A DNA stretch of 64,000 nucleotides from Nocardiopsis mwathae (GTDB lineage Bacteria > Actinomycetota > Actinomycetes > Streptosporangiales > Streptosporangiaceae): assembly GCF_014201195.1 (NCBI RefSeq), contig NZ_JACHDS010000001.1, positions 3,038,001 to 3,102,000 on the forward strand. Reading direction: 5' to 3'. Below, piece by piece: positions 56,845 through 64,000 of this stretch. The notes beneath the pieces were generated by a model, which was not told where the DNA came from, did not search any database, and was given only the letters and a program-made list of their open reading frames with translations. Each line of letters starts with the position of its first letter. Position 1 is the first letter of the stretch. The position numbers and the translations under genes were made by a program.

Positions 56845-58713
56845 TCACTCGCGTTCCTCGGCAGTGGCCGACCGGCGCCAGAGGTAGAAGCCGCCGGCGG
56901 CCAGCGCGAGCACGGCCGCGGCGCCGATCCCGGCGATCACGCCGGGGGAGAGCCCCGCGGCGGCGCCGCCCGCCGCGGCCGGGGTGGCCATCGAGAACGA
57001 CCAGTGCCCGTCCTGGCCGTAGAGGTTGCCGCCGGGGTCGGGCTGGACCTGCATCGTGCCGATGACGTCGGAGCGGTACGCCTCCAGCATGTTGGAGTAG
57101 GTCAGCGTGACGACGACGGCCTCGTCGTACAGGATCTCCTGCATGTCGCGGATGTAGTCGGCTCGCTTCTCCGGGTCGCCGTCCTCGGCGAGCTGCTTGG
57201 CGTACAGCTCGTCGTAGTCCTCGTTGCAGAAGTAGGCGTCGCCGCGCATGGAGCCGGGCTCCCGGGGCAGCGCGTCGCAGGTGTGGATGCTCAGCACGTA
57301 GTCGGGGTCGGGGTTGACGCTCCACCCGGTGAAGATCAGGTCGTAGGTGCCGTCGTGCAGGGCGTCGCTGAGCACGCCGGGGTCGACGGTCCGGTTGTCG
57401 ACCTCGATGCCGATGTCGGCGAGCCACTCTTCCATGAGCCGCCCGATGCTCACGTAGTCGGGCCGGTCGTTGTGGACGTGCATGCGCAGCTTGAGCCGGT
57501 CGCCGTCGGGTGAGACGCGCACCCCGTCGTCGCCCATCTCGTAGCCTGCGTCGTCCAACATCTCGTTGGCGGCGTCGGCGTCGAAGTCGAGCCGCGCGTC
57601 GCCCTCAGGGCTCCAGGAGTACATGGGGTAGCGGGCCGGGATGTAGCCTTCGGCGGGCTCGGCGTAGCCGCCGTAGACCTTGTGGACGATCTCGTCCTTG
57701 TCGATGGCGCGCAGGATGGCCTGGCGCAGCGTCTTGTCCTGGAGTGCCGGGTGGCCGTCGCCGAACTCCTCACCGTCCAGGGTCCGGGCGCCCGGGTTGA
57801 TGGTGAACGCCTGGAACCGCTTTCCGGTGGCGTTGTTGACGGTGATGTGCTCCTCGCCCTCCAGCGCGTCGGCCTGGGCCGGTGTAAGCCCGGCGATGAG
57901 GGACACCTCGCCGGAGCGCAGCGCCTCGACCTCGGCGTCCTTCTCCGGAATGTAGCGGAAGACGACGCGGTCGAACTCGGGGGCGCCGCGCCAGTAGTCC
58001 TTGTTGGCCTCCAGGGTGACCGACTGGTTGGGCTGGTAGCCGGTGATGACGAACGGCCCGCTGCTGACAATCGGGAACTCGTCGTCGTTGTTGAAGGCGG
58101 CGAAGTCGTCGACCTGCTCCCAGATGTGCTTGGGGACGATCGGGACCTGGAGGGAGAGCATCGTCGCCTGCCGCTCGGAGAGCTCGATCTCCAGGGTCGT
58201 CGGGTCGGGCGCGGTGGCGCTCTCGAAGTTGGCGACGTAGCTGCCGTTGGCCTGGCCCGCCGCGTCGTCCTCCATGATCGTGGTGTAGGTCCAGGCGATG
58301 TCTTCGGCCGTGAGGGGTTCGCCGTCGCTCCACGTGACGTCGTCGCGGATCTGGTAGGTCCAGGTGAGGCCGTCCTCGGAGGTCTCCCAGGATTCGGCGA
58401 GCGCGGGGATGGTCTCGTTGGTCTGGGGGTCGTAGTTGGTCAGGTAGTCGTAGTTGAGCCGGTGGATGCTGGTGGTGATGAGCCGCTGCGCCAGGAAGGG
58501 GCTCATCGAGTCGACCGGCTGGGACGCGGCGACGGTGATGGTGTTCTCGCCGCCGTCGGTGTCCGCACCGTCGGCCATCGCGGCGGCGTCGGCCGTCGCG
58601 GCCGGTAGCGCGGCGATGGCGAGCGCACCCGCGGCGGCCAGCGGCGCCGTCCACCGGGCAGGGGCCGTTCGTGCGCGAGATCCTGGTCTAGGGTGGTGCT
58701 GCCGAGCGACCAT
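56845..58713 (-). CDS. Oligopeptide-binding protein (SBP family 5) with C-terminal membrane anchor
   Basis: A 622-residue extracytoplasmic receptor. The signal peptide (residues 1 to about 44) ends without a lipobox Cys. The mature protein has family motifs LAESWETSEDGLTWTYQIRD, DVTWSDGEPLTAEDIAWTYT and LRQAILRAIDKDEIVHKVYG. Unusually it is tethered at the C-terminus: GLSPGVIAGIGAAAVLALAA, then GGFYLWRRSATAEERE, a membrane helix with a basic stop. It heads the five-gene oligopeptide import operon. A TTGACG-N18-TAGACA promoter lies 60-95 bp upstream. Ligand unknown. Confidence 0.93.
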   Translation of the reverse strand: MVARQHHPRPGSRARTAPARWTAPLAAAGALAIAALPAATADAAAMADGADTDGGENTITVAASQPVDSMSPFLAQRLITTSIHRLNYDYLTNYDPQTNETIPALAESWETSEDGLTWTYQIRDDVTWSDGEPLTAEDIAWTYTTIMEDDAAGQANGSYVANFESATAPDPTTLEIELSERQATMLSLQVPIVPKHIWEQVDDFAAFNNDDEFPIVSSGPFVITGYQPNQSVTLEANKDYWRGAPEFDRVVFRYIPEKDAEVEALRSGEVSLIAGLTPAQADALEGEEHITVNNATGKRFQAFTINPGARTLDGEEFGDGHPALQDKTLRQAILRAIDKDEIVHKVYGGYAEPAEGYIPARYPMYSWSPEGDARLDFDADAANEMLDDAGYEMGDDGVRVSPDGDRLKLRMHVHNDRPDYVSIGRLMEEWLADIGIEVDNRTVDPGVLSDALHDGTYDLIFTGWSVNPDPDYVLSIHTCDALPREPGSMRGDAYFCNEDYDELYAKQLAEDGDPEKRADYIRDMQEILYDEAVVVTLTYSNMLEAYRSDVIGTMQVQPDPGGNLYGQDGHWSFSMATPAAAGGAAAGLSPGVIAGIGAAAVLALAAGGFYLWRRSATAEERE

Positions 58714-58778
58714 GTTGCGTGCCTACCCCTACTGTGCGGACGTGAGGTACGTGATGATCTCACCGTCGGGATGTTGGT

Positions 58779-58808
58779 TGTCTACCAGCGTGTACAGAAA
58801 AGCGTCAA
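58779..58808 (-). promoter_or_regulatory. Promoter of the oligopeptide operon
   Basis: On the minus strand TTGACG (58808-58803), 18 bp, TAGACA (58784-58779), giving a leader of about 60 nt. The rest of the 330-bp gap to the divergent gene at 59044 shows no gene. Confidence 0.5.
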
Positions 58809-59043
58809 CGAGCTACTCCGGCGCGGTCACACAACCTTCACAATCGCGAGAGCCGCCGTGGCCACGGGGACGATCGTGACGACCGTGGGTGTAGTTCCGG
58901 GGGAACGGCATCTCACCGGACGGTTTTCTCCCGCTTCCTCCCGATCCCTCTGACGCCGGTGCGGCGCGTCGGCGTTCGGTGGAGCCCCGCTCCGAGCCCG
59001 GGGTGATTCGCCAGAGAACCGCTCTGTCGCTAGGGTTCCCGCC

Positions 59044-59757
59044 ATGATGGGGCACTCTCACGCGCTGAGCGGCGTGGTCGGCTGGATGGCGATCGTTCCC
59101 GTCGTCCAGGGAATGGAGTTCTACGGCATCCGCTTCGACCTGGGCCCCGGGGAGATCATCGCGGGCTCGCTGGTGTGCGCGGGCGCGGCGCTCCTCCCCG
59201 ACCTCGACCACAAGAGCGCCACCATCACCAAGACCTACGGCTTCTTCACCGAGACCCTGGGGGCGTTGTTCAACTGGGCGTTCGGCGGACACCGCAACGG
59301 CACCCACTCGCTGTTCTTCGCCCTGTTCATGGGGGCGCTGGCGCAGAGCCTCGCGCTGTGGTCGGAGATGGCCGTGCAGATCTTCGTCTTCCTGCTCGTC
59401 GGGATCGCGCTGCAGGGGCTGGGCTTCGGCATGGACAAGAACCGGGTGGCCGCGGGGATCATCAACGCGCTGGGCACGGCCGGTATCACGCTGGCCCTCT
59501 TCACCGCCGGCACCGACTACTCGTGGATGGGCGTCGCGGTGGCGTTCGGCTGCCTGATCCACTACCTCGGCGACATACTGACCCACATGGGCGTGCCGCT
59601 GATGTGGCCGATCAGCAAGTACCGCGTCGGCCAGGACATCGGCTTCAAGACCGACGGGCCCGTCGAGCGCAAGATCGTCACCCCGATGCTCACGATGGCG
59701 ATCATCCTCTACTCCTTCTACCTGTTCGACTGGCCGGAACTCCTGCCCCAGACGTGA
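59044..59757 (+). CDS. YdjM-like membrane-bound metal-dependent hydrolase
   Basis: A 237-residue protein of the LexA-regulated YdjM (PF04307) type with four or five helices. Metal-site motifs are conserved: GHSHALSGVVGW at the start, ALLPDLDHKSATIT, GGHRNGTHSLFFAL and LIHYLGDILTHMGVPLMWPI. Members are predicted phospholipid-type membrane hydrolases; the substrate is unknown. TAGGGT lies 7 nt before the ATG with no Shine-Dalgarno, so the mRNA is probably leaderless. No LexA box was recognised. Confidence 0.88.
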   Translation: MMGHSHALSGVVGWMAIVPVVQGMEFYGIRFDLGPGEIIAGSLVCAGAALLPDLDHKSATITKTYGFFTETLGALFNWAFGGHRNGTHSLFFALFMGALAQSLALWSEMAVQIFVFLLVGIALQGLGFGMDKNRVAAGIINALGTAGITLALFTAGTDYSWMGVAVAFGCLIHYLGDILTHMGVPLMWPISKYRVGQDIGFKTDGPVERKIVTPMLTMAIILYSFYLFDWPELLPQT

Positions 59758-59835
59758 CCGCGGATGGCCCGGGGGCTAGGGTGATCGGCGACGAGCGCAG
59801 TTCGCCCTGAACCGACGGAGACATCGGGGGTTCAC

Positions 59836-60498
59836 GTGACACGAGCGACCGAGGCCCTCACCCCGGAGCTGTACGAGTACCTGGTGGCGCACGGCGCGCC
59901 GGTCGACGAGGTACTCACCGACCTCGTCGAGGAGACCGCCCGCCTGTTCCCGGACAGCGCCATCATGCAGATCGGGCCCGAGCAGGGCACCTTCATGACC
60001 CTGCTCACCCGGCTCATGGGTGCCCGCGACGCGGTGGAGGTCGGCACCTTCACCGGATACTCCTCCATCTGCATCGCGCGCGGTCTGCCCGCCGACGGCA
60101 CCCTGCTGGCCTGCGACGTCAGCGACGAGTGGACCTCGGTGGCGCGGCGCTACTGGGAGCGCGCCGGCGTCGCCCCGAAGGTGACGCTGAAGCTGGCCCC
60201 CGCCCTGGAGACGCTGCGCACGCTGCCCGCCGAGACCCGGTTCGACCTGGCCTTCATCGACGCCGACAAGGAAGGCTACGTCGGCTACTGGGACGAGCTC
60301 GTGCCGCGTATCCGGCCGGGCGGGGCGCTGCTGGTCGACAACACGCTCTCCCACGGCCGCGTCATCGACCCGGCCGTCACCGACTCCCCCGTCCAGGGCA
60401 TCCGCGACTTCAACGACCACGCCCTGGCCGACACGCGGGTGGAGCCGGTGCTGCTGCCCATCGGCGACGGCCTCACCCTGGCCAGGAAGAAGGCCTGA
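59836..60498 (+). CDS. O-methyltransferase (caffeoyl-CoA OMT-like)
   Basis: A 220-residue SAM-dependent, Mg-dependent class I methyltransferase: MQIGPEQGTFMTLLTRLMGA, AVEVGTFTGYSSICIARGLP (SAM loop), LLACDVSDEW, DLAFIDADKEGY (metal/SAM Asp residues), LLVDNTLSHGRV. Bacterial members methylate small catechol-like compounds; the substrate here is unknown. GTG start at 59836. It lies between the YdjM-like gene and sbcD, all on the plus strand. Confidence 0.9.
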   Translation: MTRATEALTPELYEYLVAHGAPVDEVLTDLVEETARLFPDSAIMQIGPEQGTFMTLLTRLMGARDAVEVGTFTGYSSICIARGLPADGTLLACDVSDEWTSVARRYWERAGVAPKVTLKLAPALETLRTLPAETRFDLAFIDADKEGYVGYWDELVPRIRPGGALLVDNTLSHGRVIDPAVTDSPVQGIRDFNDHALADTRVEPVLLPIGDGLTLARKKA

Positions 60499-60558
60499 CG
60501 CCCGCGGTTCCCCCGCTCTCCTGCGGCCGCACCGGCACCTTCGGTAGTCTCGCGGACC

Positions 60559-61722
60559 ATGCGGCTCTTGCATACCTCGGACTGGCACCTGGGCCGGTCC
60601 TTCCACCGGGAGAACCTGATCGACGCGCAGGCGGCGTTCATCGACCACCTCGTCGAGGTGGTCCGCACCGAACGCATCGACGTCGTCATGGTCGCCGGTG
60701 ACCTCTACGACCGCGCGCTGCCCTCGGTCGACGCGGTGCGGCTGTTCGGGGAGGCCCTGGGCCGCATCCGCGACACCGGGGCGCGCGCCGTGCTGATCAG
60801 CGGCAACCACGACTCGATGACGCGCCTCGACTACGCCACCGACCTCATCGACGCCTCCGGTATCCACCTGCGCAGCTCGATGGAGGGCATCGGCCGCCCC
60901 GTGCTCATCGACGACGCGCACAGCGGCGCGCACGGCCCGGTCGCCTTCTACGGCATCCCCTACCTGGAGCCCGAGATCGCCCGCCACCACTGGCGACTGG
61001 ACGGGCGCGGGCACCCGGCCGCCATCGGCCGCGCCATGGAGCTGGTCCGCACCGACCTCGCCGCCCGCCCCGCGGGCACCCGCTCGGTGGTGCTGTCGCA
61101 CGCGTTCGTCACCGGCGCCGACCCCTCCGACAGCGAGCGCGACATCTCGGTGGGCGGCGCCGCACACGTGCCCGCCTCCATCTACGACGGCGTCGACTAC
61201 GTGGCCCTGGGCCACCTGCACCGGGCACAGGAGATCACCGGAACCGTGCGCTACTCCGGCTCCCCCCTCGCCTACTCCTTCTCCGAGGAGCACCACGTCA
61301 AAGGCTGCTGGATCGTGGAGCTCGGCCCCTCCGGCCCGGTCTCCCACGACTTTGCAGAGGCGCCCGTGCCGCGCCCGATCGCGCGCATCAGCGGCCGGAT
61401 CGACGACCTGCTCACCGCCGACCGGTGGGAGCGCTACACCGGCCACTGGCTCCAGGTCACGCTGACCGACCCGCTCCGCCCCGCCTTCCCCATGGACCGG
61501 CTGCGCGAGCGCTTCCCCCACACCCTGCAACTGGAGTTCGCGCCCGAGGGCGGACGCCCGGAGGACGACCGCACCTGGGCGCGGCGCGTCGCCGACCGGT
61601 CCGAGCCCGAACTGGTACTGGACTTCGTCGACTGGGCACGCGGCGCGCCCGCCGACGACGAGGAGCGGGCGCTCGTCGAGCGGGCCTTCGAGGAGATCCG
61701 CGCCGGAGAGGCGGCGGACTGA
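60559..61722 (+). CDS. sbcD: Exonuclease SbcCD nuclease subunit
   Basis: A 387-residue Mre11-type calcineurin-like nuclease. Two-metal motifs in order: LHTSDWHLGR, VAGDLYDRALPS, ISGNHDSMTR, LSHAF and LGHLHRAQ. With SbcC it opens hairpins and trims double-strand breaks in DNA. TAGTCT lies 8 nt before the ATG and no ribosome-binding site is seen, suggesting a leaderless mRNA. Its stop overlaps the sbcC start by one base (TGATG). Confidence 0.96.
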   Translation: MRLLHTSDWHLGRSFHRENLIDAQAAFIDHLVEVVRTERIDVVMVAGDLYDRALPSVDAVRLFGEALGRIRDTGARAVLISGNHDSMTRLDYATDLIDASGIHLRSSMEGIGRPVLIDDAHSGAHGPVAFYGIPYLEPEIARHHWRLDGRGHPAAIGRAMELVRTDLAARPAGTRSVVLSHAFVTGADPSDSERDISVGGAAHVPASIYDGVDYVALGHLHRAQEITGTVRYSGSPLAYSFSEEHHVKGCWIVELGPSGPVSHDFAEAPVPRPIARISGRIDDLLTADRWERYTGHWLQVTLTDPLRPAFPMDRLRERFPHTLQLEFAPEGGRPEDDRTWARRVADRSEPELVLDFVDWARGAPADDEERALVERAFEEIRAGEAAD

Positions 61723-64000
61723 TGCGCCTGCACTCCCTCACCGTCCAGGCGTTCGGCCCGTTCGCGGGAACCGAGAGCGTCGACTTCGACCGACTCGGCG
61801 ACGGCGGCCTCTTCCTCATCCACGGCCCCACCGGTGCCGGGAAGACCTCCGTCCTGGACGCCGTGACCTTCGCGCTGTACGGGCGGGTGCCGGGCGCCCG
61901 CGAGGCGGCGCGCTCGCTGCGCAGCAACCACGCCCCGCCCGGGATCAAACCCGAGGTCACCCTGGAGGCGACCATCCGCGGGCGGCGCCTGCACATCACC
62001 CGTTCCCCCTCCTGGATGCGCCCGAAGAAGCGCGGCACCGGTGTGACCGAGGAGAAGGCCAAGGTCACCGTGGTCGAACTCGCCGACGGCGAACCCAGGC
62101 CGCTGACCAACCGGCCCGACGAGGCCGGGCAGATCATCACCGACATCCTCGGCCTCACCCTGGACCAGTTCTGCCAGATGGTGCTGCTGCCCCAGGGCGA
62201 GTTCGCCCGATTCCTGCGCGCCGAGGCCAAGGAACGCAAGGCCTCACTGGAACGCCTCTTCAACACGGGCGTCTTCACCCAGGTGGAGGACTGGCTGGTC
62301 GACCACGCGCGCGAACTCGGTCGGGCGGCCGGAGGCGCGGAGTCGGCGGTGAGCCGCACCGCCGACCTCATCGCCGAGGTCGGCCGCGCCCCGCGACCCG
62401 ACGCGGGCCCCTCGACCGACGGCGGCACCGACCTTGAGGCACTCGTCCCCTGGGCGGCCGAGCTCACCCTGGTCACCGCCGCGACCGCCGAGGACGCCGG
62501 GCGGGTGGCCGCCGCGGTCGCGGCCGACCGCGGCCGCGCGCGCACCGCCCTGCAGGAGGCGCGCGACCTGATCGAGCGTCGGCAGCGCCACGAGGACGCC
62601 CTGCGCTCTGAGACCGCCCTCGCCGGGCGTGCCGACGAGCGCCGGAACCTCGAAGCGGAACTGTCCGCCGCCGAGCGGGCCGCGGCGGTCGTGCCGGTGC
62701 TGCGCACCGAGGAGTACCGGCGCACCGAGCTCGGCAAGGCGGACCTGGCGGCCGCCGAGCGCCTGGCGCTGGTCGGCGACCTCCGTGCCGAGGACCCAGA
62801 CGCGGCCGCGCCCGCCGAGCCCACCATCGCCTCCCTCCAGGCCGCCGAGCGCGCCCGCCGCGACGAGGTCGCCCGGCTGGAGCACCTGCGCGGCGACGCC
62901 GACCGCCGCGCCTGCCTGGAACGTGAGATCGAGGCGCTGGACAGGCGCGTCGCCGCCGCCCGGCGCGAACTCGACCAGTGCCGCGCGCGTGCCGGCGAAC
63001 TCCCCGGCCAGCGGGCCGCGCTGGCCGCGGAACTGGCCCAGGCGCGGGAGCGGACGGGGTCGCGCGAGGCCGCCGCCGAAGCGCTCGACCTGGCCCGCCA
63101 GCGGCTGGAGGCGGCGCGGAACTGCGTCCGGCTCCGCGCCGAGCTGGGGGCGGCCGAACAGCGGCGCATCGACGCCGTCGACGCCGCGCAGGCCGCGCAG
63201 GAGGCGCTGCTCGACATCCGCCGCCTCCGGATCGAAGGCATGGCCGCCGAGCTCGCCGGACGGCTGGGGACCGGTCGGCCCTGCCCGGTGTGCGGGTCGC
63301 GGGAGCACCCGGAACCCGCCGTCGGCGACGCCGCGCGCCCCACCCCCGAGGACGAGGAGCAGGCACAGCGGTCCGCCGAGGCCGCCCGCGAACGGCGCGC
63401 CCGGGCGGAGAACGCGGTCACCTCCCTGACCGAGCGGCGCTCGGCCGCAGAGGCCGGTGCGGCCGGGCTGACCGAGGAGGAGGCCGCCGATCTGGTGGCG
63501 GACCGGCAGCGCGCCCTGAACGAGGTCGACGCCGCGGCCACCCAGGCGGCCCGGATGGCGGCGCGTCTCGACGAGCTCGACGCGGCCCTGGACGAGGCGC
63601 GCGACCGCGACAGCGAACTCTCCCGCGAACTGGCCGAGCTCGCCGAGCGGCGCACGGCCCGCTCCGAGGAGGCGGCACGGCTCACCGACCGGCTCACGGC
63701 GGCGGTGGGCGCCGACGCCGACCTGGCCGGCCGGATGTCGCGCCTCAGCGGCGAAGCCGAGCTGCTGGGGGCGGCCGCCGAGGCGCTGCGGCAGCGGTCC
63801 ACCGCGCGCGAGGAGCTGCGCGGCGCCGAGAGGGAGTCGGCCCGCGGGCTGGCCGAGGCCCGCTTCGCCACCGCCGAGGAGGCGTGGGCGGCCGACCGCG
63901 GCGCCGACGCCCGCCGCACGCTGCGCGAACGCGCCCGGGCCTACGACGACGAGCTCGCCACCGTCCGCGCGGCCCTGGCCGACCCGGAACTGGCCCGGGC
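61722..64000 (+). CDS. sbcC: Exonuclease SbcCD ATPase subunit, 3' end beyond window
   Basis: The first 759 residues of a Rad50-type SMC ATPase, open at the window edge. Walker A GPTGAGKTS lies near residues 34-42 after MRLHSLTVQAFGPFAGTESV; the Q-loop region QMVLLPQGEFARFLRAEAKE follows. Long Glu/Arg/Ala-rich coiled-coil arms flank the zinc-hook CPVC near residue 522 (GRPCPVCGSREHPEP). The signature and Walker B motifs would lie beyond 64000. It works with SbcD on hairpin and broken DNA. Confidence 0.95.
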   Translation, partial: MRLHSLTVQAFGPFAGTESVDFDRLGDGGLFLIHGPTGAGKTSVLDAVTFALYGRVPGAREAARSLRSNHAPPGIKPEVTLEATIRGRRLHITRSPSWMRPKKRGTGVTEEKAKVTVVELADGEPRPLTNRPDEAGQIITDILGLTLDQFCQMVLLPQGEFARFLRAEAKERKASLERLFNTGVFTQVEDWLVDHARELGRAAGGAESAVSRTADLIAEVGRAPRPDAGPSTDGGTDLEALVPWAAELTLVTAATAEDAGRVAAAVAADRGRARTALQEARDLIERRQRHEDALRSETALAGRADERRNLEAELSAAERAAAVVPVLRTEEYRRTELGKADLAAAERLALVGDLRAEDPDAAAPAEPTIASLQAAERARRDEVARLEHLRGDADRRACLEREIEALDRRVAAARRELDQCRARAGELPGQRAALAAELAQARERTGSREAAAEALDLARQRLEAARNCVRLRAELGAAEQRRIDAVDAAQAAQEALLDIRRLRIEGMAAELAGRLGTGRPCPVCGSREHPEPAVGDAARPTPEDEEQAQRSAEAARERRARAENAVTSLTERRSAAEAGAAGLTEEEAADLVADRQRALNEVDAAATQAARMAARLDELDAALDEARDRDSELSRELAELAERRTARSEEAARLTDRLTAAVGADADLAGRMSRLSGEAELLGAAAEALRQRSTAREELRGAERESARGLAEARFATAEEAWAADRGADARRTLRERARAYDDELATVRAALADPELAR

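Noticed and set aside
1-64000. CRISPR arrays, tRNA/rRNA genes, prophage or IS transposases
   Set aside because: No direct-repeat/spacer arrays, cloverleaf sequences or transposase/integrase motifs were seen on either strand.

Overview
The window is about 72% GC. Its genes are densely packed with ATG/GTG starts and many 4-bp ATGA/GTGA overlaps. F420-dependent enzymes, a GlnE adenylyltransferase, LuxR-type 'LAL' ATPases and Streptomyces-like secreted proteins mark it as an actinomycete chromosome. The order glnE - alpha-amylase - nadE - glnA-type synthetase recalls the Streptomyces glnE/glnA2 neighbourhood. The dispersed hairpin repeats make me favour a Streptosporangiales/Nocardiopsis-like host, which is inference. 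There are no rRNA or tRNA genes, CRISPR array, prophage or IS transposase.

Layout. 0-0.9 kb: a Phd/RelE-type toxin-antitoxin pair whose toxin frame is broken at a C7 run. 0.9-2.8 kb: copper-delivery genes (PCuAC chaperone, SCO1) and a membrane protein. 2.9-3.9 kb: TetR and SMR efflux. 4.0-18.2 kb: glnE, secreted alpha-amylase, small membrane and surface proteins, a LAL regulator, nadE, a glnA2-like synthetase and a LuxR response regulator. 18.6-21.5 kb: a second LAL regulator. 21.5-22.7 kb: a gene-free stretch built of inverted repeats. 23.2-25.4 kb: TetR and MFS efflux. 25.8-30.9 kb: panB, an F420 LLM oxidoreductase, an orphan antitoxin-like gene, a metal/cobalamin-receptor-like protein, F420:NADP oxidoreductase and a FadR-type regulator. 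31.1-36.4 kb: a four-gene peptidase operon (M55, M20, S9, S66). 36.5-38.3 kb: map and two small conserved genes. 38.4-44.6 kb: an ethanolamine-type permease diverging from a gamma-glutamyl-amine synthetase, aldehyde dehydrogenase, SDR and class-I amidotransferase-like hydrolase. 44.7-50.8 kb: a sugar ABC importer without ATPase, a Gfo/Idh/MocA dehydrogenase and a divergent ROK repressor. 50.9-52.5 kb: an ArsR-ArsC fusion and a second ArsR. 52.7-58.7 kb: a five-gene oligopeptide ABC operon. 59.0-64.0 kb: a YdjM-like membrane protein, an O-methyltransferase and sbcD-sbcC (sbcC runs off the window).

How the genes fit together. Nitrogen is the main theme: GlnE modifies glutamine synthetase, and two non-canonical GlnA paralogues probably gamma-glutamylate amines. 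The second of these sits in a complete import-glutamylate-oxidise-hydrolyse gene set. The peptidase operon and the oligopeptide importer suggest recycling of peptides, including D-amino-acid and cell-wall peptides.

The least explained material is non-coding. A family of at least five hairpins shares the tip CGTYGAYCTCGG but has unrelated, self-complementary stems. There is also a roughly 1-kb composite inverted repeat at 21.7-22.6 kb, and a 75-bp element present once there and once at the 3' end of the ROK gene, where it also supplies the C-terminus of the ArsR-ArsC fusion. Many genes carry a TANNNT box 6-8 nt before the start codon, which points to leaderless mRNAs.
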